A stretch of DNA of 64,000 nt from Streptomyces sp. WZ.A104 (GTDB lineage Bacteria; Actinomycetota; Actinomycetes; Streptomycetales; Streptomycetaceae), in assembly GCF_002382885.1 (NCBI RefSeq), contig NZ_NWVL01000035.1:1-64000 (forward strand), given 5' to 3'. The notes under the pieces were generated by a model, which saw only the letters and a program-made list of their open reading frames with translations, was not told where the DNA came from and did not search any database. Numbering within the stretch: the stretch's first letter is position 1; each line of letters starts with the position of its first letter. Of this stretch, positions 1-9,099 are shown one piece after another. Position numbers and translations under genes: made by a program.

Positions 1-72
1 CCGGAAGCTAAGCCTTTCAGCGCCGATGGTACTGCAGGGGGGACCCTGTGGGAGAGTAGGACGCCGCCGAAC
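1..72 (+). rRNA. rrf: 5S ribosomal RNA, 3' end (partial)
   Basis: The window opens inside a 5S rRNA gene. The GGAAGCTAAGCC...GAGAGTAGGACGCCGCCGAAC tail matches the conserved 3' part of actinobacterial 5S rRNA, including the terminal stem strand. It is presumably the last gene of an rRNA operon lying to the left. The exact 3' end (about 72) is inferred from the end of the terminal stem. Confidence 0.9.
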
Positions 73-84
73 AATTTTTCCGGG

Positions 85-114
85 AAAGCCCCGTACCGCA
101 AGGTACGGGGCTTT
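85..114 (+). terminator. rRNA operon terminator
   Basis: A perfect 13-bp stem (85-97 with 102-114) closed by a GCAA tetraloop and followed by a short T run. It begins about a dozen bases after the 5S rRNA, as expected for an intrinsic terminator of the rRNA operon. The stretch from 115 to 269 contains no gene that I can see; it should carry the tRNA promoter. Confidence 0.85.
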
Positions 115-269
115 TCTGCATTTCGGCCAGTTTCCGGGACGCGTTCCAAAACAGTCCTGCAGCCGCTGACGGCCGCAGTCCGTGGGACTCTGGTGGGCCT
201 CTGCCGGGCGCGATTGTGTGAATCCCCGGATCCCGTGTATGGTTTACCTCGTTGCCGCAGCGCAACGAG

Positions 270-342
270 GCCCCAATAGCTCAGTCGGTAGAGCGTCTCC
301 ATGGTAAGGAGAAGGTCTGCGGTTCGATTCCGCATTGGGGCT
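270..342 (+). tRNA. tRNA-Thr (anticodon GGT)
   Basis: A complete 73-nt cloverleaf. The 7-bp acceptor stem pairs GCCCCAA with TTGGGGC, the D arm is GCTC-GAGC, the 5-bp anticodon stem is TCTCC/GGAGA, and the T arm has the loop TTCGATT. The anticodon loop ATGGTAA places GGT at positions 34-36, which reads ACC threonine codons. CCA is not encoded: the sequence continues CAG after the discriminator T. It follows the 5S gene but is separated from it by a terminator, so it probably has its own promoter. Confidence 0.93.
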
Positions 343-354
343 CAGAGAAGAACG

Positions 355-384
355 AAAGGCCCCCGCCATACGGCGGGGGCCTTT
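355..384. terminator. Bidirectional terminator between tRNA-Thr and osaC
   Basis: A perfect 13-bp GC-rich stem (355-367 with 372-384) with a 4-nt loop. Flanking A and T runs allow it to work on either strand. It lies 12 nt after the tRNA and 25 nt past the osaC stop codon, so it can end both convergent transcripts. Confidence 0.85.
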
Positions 385-409
385 CGCGTTGACGGGCAGA
401 TGCTGCCGG

Positions 410-3034
410 TCAGATGTGGGGCGGCTCCGGGACGCGCATCGCGAGGATCGCCATGTCGTCCGAGGCGGGTTCGGCCGCGAAGCGTTCCACGGCCCTGAGG
501 ATGCGTGCGGCGACCGCGCCGGCCGTCAGGCCCGTACAGGTCGACAGGACGTCCGCGAGGCCGTCGTCGCCCAGCATGCGGGCTCCCTCGCGGCGTTCGG
601 TGACGCCGTCCGTGACGCAGAGGAGGACGTCGCCCGGGTTGAGGGTTACCTCCTGCTCGTACAGGTCGAGGTCCTCGATGACGCCGAGCAGCGGCTGCGG
701 TTCGGCGGCTGCCTCCACGGATCCGTCCTGGCGCAGGCGCAGCGGCAGTGGGTGGCCGGCGCAGACGACCTTCAGGAGGGCGCTGCCGTCCTCCTGGGGC
801 CACAGCTCGCCGTACAGGAGGGTGAGGAAGCGGCTGCGGGCGCCCTCGTCGAGGATCGCCGCGTTGAGGCGCTCCAGGACCGCCGGGCCGCCGAAGCCCT
901 CGCGGGCGAGCAGGCGCAGGGCGTGGCGGGCCAGGCCGGTGACCGCGGCGGCCTCGGGGCCCGTACCGCAGACGTCGCCGACGGCGAAGCCGTACGCGCC
1001 GTCACGGATGGGGAAGACGTCGTAGAAGTCGCCGCCGACCTCGTTGCCCTCGCCCGCCGCGCGGTAGATGACCTCGATCTCGACGTTCGGGACGTCGGGG
1101 AGTCCCGGGGGCAGCAGGCTGCGCTGGAGGGACTGGCTGATCGCCGTGCGCTCCGAGTACAGGCGGGCGTTGTCCAGGGCCAGGGCGGCCCGTCGGGACA
1201 GGTCCTCGGCCAGTTCCAGGATCTCCTGGCGGAAGTGGTCGTCCGAGGGCTTCCCGAGCGTCAGCATGCCGATCACGCGGTTGCGGGCGACCAGCGGGAG
1301 CACCACCGTCTCGCCGCCGACGGCCTGGGCCGTGGCGAGCGTGGTGCGGGTGGCCATGCTCATGCTCAGGGGCGCGTCGTGCCGCAGGCTGCGGGTCGAC
1401 GTGGACAGCGCCGCGCGGTGGCCCGCCTCCGAGGGGGCGGCCCAGATGCGAGCGCCGGGGGTGGGGACCGGGTCCGGCGGGGCGATCTTGGAGAGGAGGG
1501 CCTTGAGGCCGTCGATGAGGTCCTCGTCCTCGTGGAGCACGTACGAGAGGTACGGGTCGGAGGACTGGTCGGCGATGGTGTAGACGGCGCACCAGGCGGC
1601 GAGGGTCGGGACCGTCATCTGGGCCATGAGGGCCAGCGTCTGGTCCCGGTCGAGAGTCCCGGCCAGCAGGTCTGAGGCCTCGACGAGGAAGGACAGGGAG
1701 CCGCGGCGCAGGCGTTCCAGCTCGCCGAGGCGGGCGGACTCCACGGCGAGCGCGATGCGGTCGGCGGCGAACTGGAGGCGCAGGGCCTCCTCGTTGGAGT
1801 AGCGGCCCGGGCCCTCCGCCGCGACGCCGAGGGAGCCGGTGAGGCGGCCCTCGACCTTCAGCGGGACCGTGACGACCGAGCGCATCCCGGTGTCGGTGAG
1901 GAGCGGGACGGCGCCGGGCACGGCGGTCAGGTCCTCGTGGACGGCCGGCATCCGGGCGGAGCCGTAGCGGCCCGCTCCGGCTTCCACGGGGACGCGGGCG
2001 AAGCGCTGGCGGGCCGAGGGGAGACCCGTCGTGGCGCGGACCTCCAGCTCCGTCTCGTCGTCGGTGGCGAGCAGGAGGAAGGCCGCGTCGGCGTCGAGCA
2101 TGTCGCGGGCCCGCTCGACGGTGCGCTGGAGGAGGCCGTCCAGGTCGTCGGGGGCGGGGGAGCCGATGAAGATCTCGAAGGGGTCCGCGGTGCGGTTCTC
2201 GGAGGCGTTGGAGACCGGGGCGCGGGCCGGGGACTGGAGCACGGCGCGTTCGTCGTCGCGGACGAGGAGACAGACCGTGGAGGGTTCCCCGTCGGTGTCT
2301 CGGACGCGCAGGTGGGAGGCGTAGACGGCGATGTTCCGGCCGTCGGCGCCGCGGATTCCGTAGCTGCCCTCCCAGCGGGAGAGCTGGAGGGCGTCGGCGA
2401 TGCCGGTGTTGGTGCCGGGGGTGTGCGGCCAGGCCACGAAGTCGGTGAACTGCTTGCCGGTGACCTGCTCCGCGCTGTGTCCGAAGACATACGCCGCGTC
2501 GTCGTTCCACGCCGTGATGGAGCCGGTGCTGTCGATCTGGACGACGGCGACCCGGACGCGCTGGTCGGTGACGGGAAGGAGCGAGGTGGGCAGGACCGGT
2601 CCCGCGGAGCGGATGCCCACCGGGCGGTCGGGCAGGTCCAGCTGGAACCAGACATGTTTGCGCGTGGGCGAGTACTCGACGCCCCAGCGCGCGGCCAGGG
2701 CGGCGCAGAGGAGCAGCCCGCGGCCGTTCTCACGGTCGGGGCTGCCGAAGTCGAGGCCGTTGCTCTGGAGCGGGACCTCGCGTTCCGGATAGTGGTCGGA
2801 GACCTCGACCCGTACGCCGTCCTCACTGCGCAGGCACAGCACATCGGCCGCTGTCCCCGCGTGCACCACGGCGTTGGTGACGAGCTCGCTGGTGAGGACG
2901 ACGGCGTCGTCGACGACATCGTTGTAGCCCCACCCCTGGAGGGTGTCCCGGACGAAGGCGCGGGCGGTCGCGACGGAGCGCCCGACCGGTTCGAAGGTGG
3001 CGGCCGCGCGCGCGGTGATCACAGCACTCCCCAT
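410..3034 (-). CDS. osaC: OsaC-like multidomain regulator (anti-sigma kinase/PAS/GAF/PP2C phosphatase)
   Basis: An 874-residue cytoplasmic regulator. The N-terminal 130 residues form a GHKL/HATPase anti-sigma kinase domain (SELVTNAVVHAG, ENGRGLLL). A PAS domain follows (about 170-290, AAYVFGHSAEQVTGKQF), then two GAF-like regions (about 320-640) and a C-terminal SpoIIE/PP2C domain (GGDFYDVFPI, AVGDVCGTG, CVTDGVTE). The arrangement and position beside osaA/osaB match S. coelicolor OsaC, which is needed to bring the osmotic sigma-B response back to baseline. The start chosen is the ATG just before the HATPase domain; the open frame continues upstream without homology. It is transcribed divergently from osaA. 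Domain calls are secure; the orthologue name rests on synteny. Confidence 0.88.
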   Translation of the reverse strand: MGSAVITARAAATFEPVGRSVATARAFVRDTLQGWGYNDVVDDAVVLTSELVTNAVVHAGTAADVLCLRSEDGVRVEVSDHYPEREVPLQSNGLDFGSPDRENGRGLLLCAALAARWGVEYSPTRKHVWFQLDLPDRPVGIRSAGPVLPTSLLPVTDQRVRVAVVQIDSTGSITAWNDDAAYVFGHSAEQVTGKQFTDFVAWPHTPGTNTGIADALQLSRWEGSYGIRGADGRNIAVYASHLRVRDTDGEPSTVCLLVRDDERAVLQSPARAPVSNASENRTADPFEIFIGSPAPDDLDGLLQRTVERARDMLDADAAFLLLATDDETELEVRATTGLPSARQRFARVPVEAGAGRYGSARMPAVHEDLTAVPGAVPLLTDTGMRSVVTVPLKVEGRLTGSLGVAAEGPGRYSNEEALRLQFAADRIALAVESARLGELERLRRGSLSFLVEASDLLAGTLDRDQTLALMAQMTVPTLAAWCAVYTIADQSSDPYLSYVLHEDEDLIDGLKALLSKIAPPDPVPTPGARIWAAPSEAGHRAALSTSTRSLRHDAPLSMSMATRTTLATAQAVGGETVVLPLVARNRVIGMLTLGKPSDDHFRQEILELAEDLSRRAALALDNARLYSERTAISQSLQRSLLPPGLPDVPNVEIEVIYRAAGEGNEVGGDFYDVFPIRDGAYGFAVGDVCGTGPEAAAVTGLARHALRLLAREGFGGPAVLERLNAAILDEGARSRFLTLLYGELWPQEDGSALLKVVCAGHPLPLRLRQDGSVEAAAEPQPLLGVIEDLDLYEQEVTLNPGDVLLCVTDGVTERREGARMLGDDGLADVLSTCTGLTAGAVAARILRAVERFAAEPASDDMAILAMRVPEPPHI

Positions 3035-3327
3035 ATGGTGTCTCGTCGCTTCCCCGAGTCCTGTGCCCGTTTCTCGCCGCTTCGATTCGCTTGCCAGGCT
3101 AGACGTTCGTTCAGGGTGCCGGGTACACGAGGGCCGAGATCGGGACAGGACGGTCCGTGGTGGTGCGCGGGCGCACAAGTATGGACTTCCGATGGAAGGG
3201 ATGCGGGGCGACCGGGGGAGGTTGCTCGCCGACCGGTTCCAGCCTGGTACGTTGCAACGATTTGACGTCTGCCCGGTCACCCGTTGACGGTGTGCTGTGG
3301 CGGTGAGCCAAAGTGGAACTGGGCAAG

Positions 3328-3339
3328 CTATCCGGATAG
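3328..3339. promoter_or_regulatory. 12-bp palindrome in the osaC-osaA divergent region
   Basis: CTATCCGGATAG is a perfect palindrome 38 nt before the osaA start codon, in a 343-bp divergent intergenic region that must hold both promoters. It could be an operator, but no known motif is matched. TTGAC hexamers at about 3262 and 3283 are possible -35 elements for osaA. Nothing else recognisable lies between the two genes. Confidence 0.3.
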
Positions 3340-3377
3340 GCCCGAGCGAAACGGTCAACCCCTGCGGGAGGGACACG

Positions 3378-6300
3378 GTGGAGTCTGGCGTGGCGGCGCG
3401 GGGTTCGAAGACGCGTACTAAAGGCGGACAGTCCGTGAAAAAGCAGCGCAATGGCACCGTCGAGGTCGACGCGGCAGCTCTCAACAGACTGCTCGCGGGA
3501 CTTGCGGCGATGCGCGACGGAAATTTCCGCAGGCGGCTGACCGTCTCCGGCGACGGTGTGATGACGGAGATCGCGGCGGTCTTCAACGAGGTCGCCGACC
3601 GGAATCTGCATCTGACCGGTGAGCTGGCGCGCGTACGGCGGGTGGTCGGGCGTGAGGGGAAGCTCACGGAGCGGCTGGAGACGGGGGCCTGTGAGGGTTC
3701 CTGGGCGGCCGCGATCGATGCTTCCAACGAGCTCGTGGACGATCTCGCGCGACCGGTGTCCGAGGTGGGCCGGGTGCTGTCGGCGGTCGCCGACGGTGAT
3801 CTGGAGCAGCGGATGGAGCTGCGGTCGCACACGACGGACGAGACGGTGCGCCCGCTGCGCGGCGAGTTCCTGAAGGTCGCCCGTACGGTCAACAACCTCG
3901 TCGACCAGCTGTCGGTCTTCACCGAGCAGGTGACCCGGGTCGCCGTCGAGGTGGGCACCGAGGGCAAGCTCGGCGGGCAGGCCCAGGTGCGGGGGATGTC
4001 CGGGTCGTGGAAGGACCTCACGGACTCCGTCAACACCATGGCGTACCGGCTGACCGCGCAGGTGCGCGACATCGCGCTGGTCACGACCGCGGTGGCCAAG
4101 GGTGATCTGTCGCGGAAGGTCACCGTCCATGTGGCCGGTGAGATGCTCCAGCTGAAGAACACCGTCAATACGATGGTCGACCAGCTGTCCTCGTTCTCTT
4201 CCGAGGTGACGCGCGTCGCCCGTGAGGTGGGTACGGAGGGCGAGCTCGGTGGTCAGGCGACCGTGCCGGGCGTGGCCGGGGTCTGGAAGGACCTCACCGA
4301 CTCCGTCAACACGATGGCGGGCAACCTCACCTCCCAGGTGCGCGGTATCGCGGAGGTGACGACGGCGGTCGCCAGTGGTGACCTGACGCAGAAGGTCACG
4401 GTGAGCGCGCGGGGCGAGGTCGCCCAGCTCGCCGAGACGATCAACCAGATGACCGAGACGCTGCGCACCTTCGCGGACGAGGTGACGCGTGTGGCGAGCG
4501 AGGTCGGTGGTGAGGGGCTGCTCGGCGGTCAGGCGCAGGTGCCGGGCGCCGCGGGGACGTGGAAGGACCTCACCGACTCGGTGAACACGGTCTTCCGGAA
4601 CCTGACGACGCAGGTGCGTGACATCGCGCAGGTGACGACGGCGGTGGCCAGCGGCGACATGTCGCAGAAGGTCACGGTCGATGTGGCCGGGGAGATGCTG
4701 GAGCTGAAGAACACCGTCAACACGATGGTGGACCAGCTCCAGGCCTTCGGCTCCGAGGTGACGCGGGTGGCCCGTGAGGTCGGCGTCGAGGGCCGGCTCG
4801 GCGGCCAGGCCGAGGTCCCGGGCGCCGCGGGGACGTGGAAGGACCTCACCGACTCGGTGAACACCGCCTTCCGCAACCTGACCGGTCAGGTCCGGGACAT
4901 CGCGCAGGTGACGACTGCGGTCGCCAACGGCGACCTGTCGCAGAAGGTCACCGTGGATGTGGCCGGGGAGATGCTGGAGCTGAAGAACACCGTCAATACG
5001 ATGGTGGCGCAGCTGTCCAACTTCGCCGACCAGGTGACGCGGATGGCCCGGGACGTGGGTACGGAAGGCCGCCTCGGCGGTCAGGCGCGCGTGGACGGCG
5101 TCTCGGGGACGTGGAAGGAGCTCACGGACTCCGTCAACTTCATGGCCGGGAACCTCACCTCCCAGGTGCGGCAGATCGCCCAGGTGACGACTGCGGTGGC
5201 GCGGGGTGACCTGTCGCAGAAGATCGACGTGGACGCCCGGGGCGAGATCCTGGAGCTGAAGAACACGATCAATACGATGGTCGACCAGCTTTCCGCCTTC
5301 GCCGACCAGGTGACGCGGGTCGCCCGTGAGGTGGGGACGGACGGGCGGCTGGGCGGTCAGGCGCAGGTGCCCGGCGTGGCCGGAGTGTGGCGAGATCTGA
5401 CCGATTCGGTGAACGGTATGGCGGGGAACCTGACCGCTCAGGTCCGTAACATCGCGCAGGTCGCCACGGCGGTGGCGCGGGGTGACCTGTCGCAGAAGAT
5501 CGACGTGGACGCCCGGGGCGAGATCCTGGAGCTGAAGAACACCCTCAATACGATGGTGGACCAGCTGTCCAACTTCGCGGAGCAGGTGACGCGGGTCGCC
5601 CGCGAGGTGGGTACGGAGGGCATCCTCGGCGGTCAGGCCGAGGTGCAGGGTGTGTCCGGTACGTGGAAGGACCTCACCCAGTCCGTCAACGGCATGGCGA
5701 ACAACCTGACCCTCCAGGTCCGCAATATCGCCGAGGTCACCACCGCGGTCGCCAAGGGCGATCTCTCCAAGAAGATCACCGTCGACGCCAAGGGCGAGAT
5801 CCTCGAACTCGTCACGACCGTCAACACGATGGTCGACCAGCTGCTGAACTTCGCGGACGAGGTCTCGCGTGTGGCGCGTGAGGTGGGTACCGAGGGCATT
5901 CTCGGCGGTCAGGCGCGGGTTCGCGGCGCGACCGGCATCTGGAAGGACCTCAGCGAGAACGTCAACCTGATGGCCAACAACCTGACCAGCCAGGTACGTA
6001 ACATCTCGCGGGTCTCCTCGGCGGTCGCCAACGGCGATCTGACGAAGAAGGTCACCGTGGAGGCGCGCGGCGAGGTCGCGGAGCTGGCCGACACCGTCAA
6101 CACCATGGTGACGACGCTGTCCTCGTTCGCTGACGAGGTCACGCGCGTGGCCCGTGAGGTGGGTACGGAAGGTGAGCTGGGCGGCCAGGCCCGGGTGCCG
6201 GGAGTCTCCGGTACGTGGAAGGACCTCACCGAGTCGGTGAACTCGATGGCCTCCAACCTGACCGGGCAGGTGCGGCAGATCGCGACGGTCACGACGGCCA

Positions 6301-8855
6301 TCGCCAAGGGCGATCTGACCAAGAAGATCGACATCGACGCGCGCGGTGAGATCCAGGAGCTGAAGAACACCATCAACACGATGGTCGACCAGTTGTCCTC
6401 GTTCGCCGAGCAGGTGACCCGGGTCGCCCGCGAGGTGGGCACCGAGGGGCAGCTGGGCGGCCAGGCGCGGGTGCGGGACGTGGACGGCACCTGGCGCGAT
6501 CTCACCGAGTCGGTGAACGAGATGGCCGGGAACCTGACCCGACAGGTGCGCGCCATCGCGGCCGTCGCCACCGCGGTGACCCGCGGCGATCTGAATCTGA
6601 AGATCGACGTGGACGCGGCGGGCGAGATCCAGGTCCTCCAGGACAACATCAACACGATGATCGCGAACCTCCGCGACACCACCCTCGCCAACAAGGAACA
6701 GGACTGGCTGAAGGGCAACCTGGCCCGGATCTCCGGTCTGATGCAGGGCCGCCGCGATCTGGACGACGTGGCCTCGCTGATCATGAGCGAGCTGACGCCG
6801 GTCGTCTCCGCCCAGCACGGCGCGTTCTTCCTGGCGATGGCGCCCGACTCCGACGAGGTGGGGCCGGACAACGACGACGACGGTTCGTACGAGCTGCGGA
6901 TGCGGGGGAGTTACGGCTACTCCGCCGGTTCGATGCCGACCTCGTTCCGGCCCGGCGAGACGCTCATCGGGACGGCGGCCGAGGAGAAGCGGACGATCCA
7001 GGTCGACAATGTTCCGCCGGGCTATCTGAAGATCTCCTCCGGTCTCGGCGAGGCACCGCCCGCGCATGTGATCGTGCTGCCGGTGCTCTTCGAGGGCAAG
7101 GTGCTCGGGGTGATCGAGCTGGCGTCGTTCCAGCCGTTCACGCACATCCAGCGGGACTTCCTCAACCAGCTCGCCGAGATGATCGCGACGAGCGTCAACA
7201 CGATCAGCGTCAACACCAAGACCGAGAAGCTGCTGGAGCAGTCGCAGGAGCTGACCGAGCAACTGCGCGACCGTTCGCAGGAGCTGGAGAACCGGCAGAA
7301 GGCACTCCAGGCGTCCAACGCCGAGCTGGAGGAGAAGGCCGAACTGCTGGCCCAGCAGAACCGCGACATCGAGGTGAAGAACACCGAGATCGAGGAGGCG
7401 CGGCAGGTCCTGGAGGAGCGCGCCGAGCAGCTCGCGGTCTCGATGCGCTACAAGTCGGAGTTCCTGGCGAACATGTCGCACGAGCTGCGTACGCCGCTCA
7501 ACTCGCTGCTGATCCTGGCCAAGTTGCTCGCGGACAACGCCGAGAGCAATCTCTCGCCGAAGCAGGTGGAGTTCGCCGAGACGATCCATGGGGCCGGTTC
7601 CGACCTGCTCCAGCTGATCAACGACATCCTGGACCTGTCCAAGGTCGAGGCGGGCAAGATGGACGTCAGCCCGACCCGGATCGCGCTGGTCCAGCTGGTC
7701 GACTACGTGGAGGCGACCTTCCGCCCGCTCACCGCGGAGAAGGGACTCGACTTCTCCGTACGGGTGTCGCCGGAACTTCCCGCGACGCTGCACACCGACG
7801 AGCAGCGCCTGCTCCAGGTGCTGCGCAACCTGCTGTCCAACGCGGTGAAGTTCACCGACAGCGGGGCGGTGGAGCTGGTGATCCGGCCGGCCGGCGCCGA
7901 TGTTCCGAACTCCATCCGGGAACATCTGCTGGAGGCGGGTTCGCTACGGGACGCGGACGCCGATCTGATCGCCTTCTCGGTCACCGACACCGGGATCGGG
8001 ATCGCGTCCAGCAAGATGCTGGTGATCTTCGAGGCGTTCAAGCAGGCGGACGGTACGACGAGCCGCAAGTACGGCGGTACGGGCCTCGGACTCTCCATCA
8101 GCCGGGAGATCGCGCGGCTGCTCGGCGGCGAGATCCACGCGGCGAGCGAGCCGGGCCGGGGCTCGACCTTCACGCTCTACCTGCCGCTGCACCGCGCCGA
8201 ACTGCCGCCCCAGGGCTACCCGCAGGTGGGTTCAGGTTCGGCCGAGGTGCTGGGCGGCACGGTCGAGAGCGGGCAGTCCTCGGCCCCGCTCGGCGATCCG
8301 GCCAACTCCGCGGGACTGTTCCGACGCCGGCGCAAGGCGCTGGGGGACGCGGCCCGCAGGTCCGCGCTGCCGTCCGGCCGGACGGCAGCCGAGAGCGCAC
8401 CGGCCCAGAACGAATGGGCGCAGGGGAGCCAGGGGCAGGCCGCTGCGGAGGAGCCGGAGCCCCGGCGGACGTTCCGCTTCCGTGGCGAGAAGGTGCTCAT
8501 CGTCGACGACGACATTCGTAACGTCTTCGCGCTGACGAGCGTGCTGGAGCAGCACGGACTGGCGGTGCTGTACGCGGAGAACGGGCGCGAGGGCATCGAA
8601 GTCCTGGAGCAGCACGACGATGTGACGGTTGTGCTGATGGACATCATGATGCCCGAGATGGACGGTTACGCGACGACGACCGCGATCCGCCGGATGCCGC
8701 AGTTCGCCGGACTGCCGATCGTCGCGCTCACGGCGAAGGCGATGAAGGGCGACCGGGAGAAGGCGATCGATTGCGGAGCTTCCGACTATGTGACGAAGCC
8801 GGTCGATCCTGATCATCTGCTCGCGGTGATGGAGCAGTGGATGCGCGGAGAGTGA
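3378..8855 (+). CDS. osaA: OsaA-like hybrid sensor histidine kinase with ten HAMP-type repeats
   Basis: A giant (1,825 aa) soluble hybrid kinase with no membrane segment. After two divergent HAMP-like units come ten near-identical 92-residue HAMP units (about residues 172-1090; marker LGGQAxVxGxxGxWKDL). These are followed by a GAF domain (about 1115-1270) and a coiled coil. The HisKA domain has phospho-acceptor His1368 (MSHELRTPLNSL); the HATPase carries its N box (NLLSNAVKF) and G boxes (DTGIGIA, GGTGLGLSI). A C-terminal receiver has Asp1755 (LMDIMMPE). The GTG start has GGAGGG 5-6 nt upstream; an in-frame upstream ATG at 3297 lacks a ribosome site. It resembles S. coelicolor OsaA, which acts with OsaB in osmoadaptation. 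The poly-HAMP rod resembles the fungal group III (Nik1) kinases used for osmosensing. Confidence 0.9.
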   Translation: MESGVAARGSKTRTKGGQSVKKQRNGTVEVDAAALNRLLAGLAAMRDGNFRRRLTVSGDGVMTEIAAVFNEVADRNLHLTGELARVRRVVGREGKLTERLETGACEGSWAAAIDASNELVDDLARPVSEVGRVLSAVADGDLEQRMELRSHTTDETVRPLRGEFLKVARTVNNLVDQLSVFTEQVTRVAVEVGTEGKLGGQAQVRGMSGSWKDLTDSVNTMAYRLTAQVRDIALVTTAVAKGDLSRKVTVHVAGEMLQLKNTVNTMVDQLSSFSSEVTRVAREVGTEGELGGQATVPGVAGVWKDLTDSVNTMAGNLTSQVRGIAEVTTAVASGDLTQKVTVSARGEVAQLAETINQMTETLRTFADEVTRVASEVGGEGLLGGQAQVPGAAGTWKDLTDSVNTVFRNLTTQVRDIAQVTTAVASGDMSQKVTVDVAGEMLELKNTVNTMVDQLQAFGSEVTRVAREVGVEGRLGGQAEVPGAAGTWKDLTDSVNTAFRNLTGQVRDIAQVTTAVANGDLSQKVTVDVAGEMLELKNTVNTMVAQLSNFADQVTRMARDVGTEGRLGGQARVDGVSGTWKELTDSVNFMAGNLTSQVRQIAQVTTAVARGDLSQKIDVDARGEILELKNTINTMVDQLSAFADQVTRVAREVGTDGRLGGQAQVPGVAGVWRDLTDSVNGMAGNLTAQVRNIAQVATAVARGDLSQKIDVDARGEILELKNTLNTMVDQLSNFAEQVTRVAREVGTEGILGGQAEVQGVSGTWKDLTQSVNGMANNLTLQVRNIAEVTTAVAKGDLSKKITVDAKGEILELVTTVNTMVDQLLNFADEVSRVAREVGTEGILGGQARVRGATGIWKDLSENVNLMANNLTSQVRNISRVSSAVANGDLTKKVTVEARGEVAELADTVNTMVTTLSSFADEVTRVAREVGTEGELGGQARVPGVSGTWKDLTESVNSMASNLTGQVRQIATVTTAIAKGDLTKKIDIDARGEIQELKNTINTMVDQLSSFAEQVTRVAREVGTEGQLGGQARVRDVDGTWRDLTESVNEMAGNLTRQVRAIAAVATAVTRGDLNLKIDVDAAGEIQVLQDNINTMIANLRDTTLANKEQDWLKGNLARISGLMQGRRDLDDVASLIMSELTPVVSAQHGAFFLAMAPDSDEVGPDNDDDGSYELRMRGSYGYSAGSMPTSFRPGETLIGTAAEEKRTIQVDNVPPGYLKISSGLGEAPPAHVIVLPVLFEGKVLGVIELASFQPFTHIQRDFLNQLAEMIATSVNTISVNTKTEKLLEQSQELTEQLRDRSQELENRQKALQASNAELEEKAELLAQQNRDIEVKNTEIEEARQVLEERAEQLAVSMRYKSEFLANMSHELRTPLNSLLILAKLLADNAESNLSPKQVEFAETIHGAGSDLLQLINDILDLSKVEAGKMDVSPTRIALVQLVDYVEATFRPLTAEKGLDFSVRVSPELPATLHTDEQRLLQVLRNLLSNAVKFTDSGAVELVIRPAGADVPNSIREHLLEAGSLRDADADLIAFSVTDTGIGIASSKMLVIFEAFKQADGTTSRKYGGTGLGLSISREIARLLGGEIHAASEPGRGSTFTLYLPLHRAELPPQGYPQVGSGSAEVLGGTVESGQSSAPLGDPANSAGLFRRRRKALGDAARRSALPSGRTAAESAPAQNEWAQGSQGQAAAEEPEPRRTFRFRGEKVLIVDDDIRNVFALTSVLEQHGLAVLYAENGREGIEVLEQHDDVTVVLMDIMMPEMDGYATTTAIRRMPQFAGLPIVALTAKAMKGDREKAIDCGASDYVTKPVDPDHLLAVMEQWMRGE
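3891..6650 (+). repeat. Ten tandem 276-bp HAMP-encoding repeats inside osaA
   Basis: Ten consecutive in-frame units, each 92 codons (276 bp), recognisable by LGGQA and W(K/R)(D/E)L at fixed spacing. Neighbouring units share long stretches of near-identical DNA, for example the segments around 4555-4600 and 4830-4880, and 5210-5260 and 5485-5535. This indicates expansion by unequal recombination or gene conversion rather than ancient independent domains. Confidence 0.9.
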
Positions 8856-9099
8856 TCGAGTATTGAACGAGTTGACGTGAGTTGTTGACCGACTGTGCTC
8901 GAACGGGTGTGAACGCGCTGGATTCGGGGAACCTTCTGGTCTCCCAACGCGTTTGAGGTATGTGCACAGTGACATCGCGGTGACAGGGTGTGGTGACGGG
9001 CGGGGTGCGGCTACCATGACCGGCACAAGGACGGACGGCGTAAGGGAGTCGTCCCCTGGGGCGGCACCCGGTGCATTTCCGGGGCGAGGAGGACGGGCC

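Noticed and set aside
335..1675. 446-codon plus-strand open frame antisense to osaC
   Set aside because: Composition is that of a reverse frame, it overlaps the tRNA terminator, and it contains no recognisable fold.
3111..7925. 1,604-codon open frame on the minus strand across osaA
   Set aside because: It is the antisense shadow of the HAMP repeats: its own repeats have exactly the 276-bp period, its composition (His/Arg/Asp-rich) is typical of reverse frames of GC-rich genes, and osaA has full domain support.
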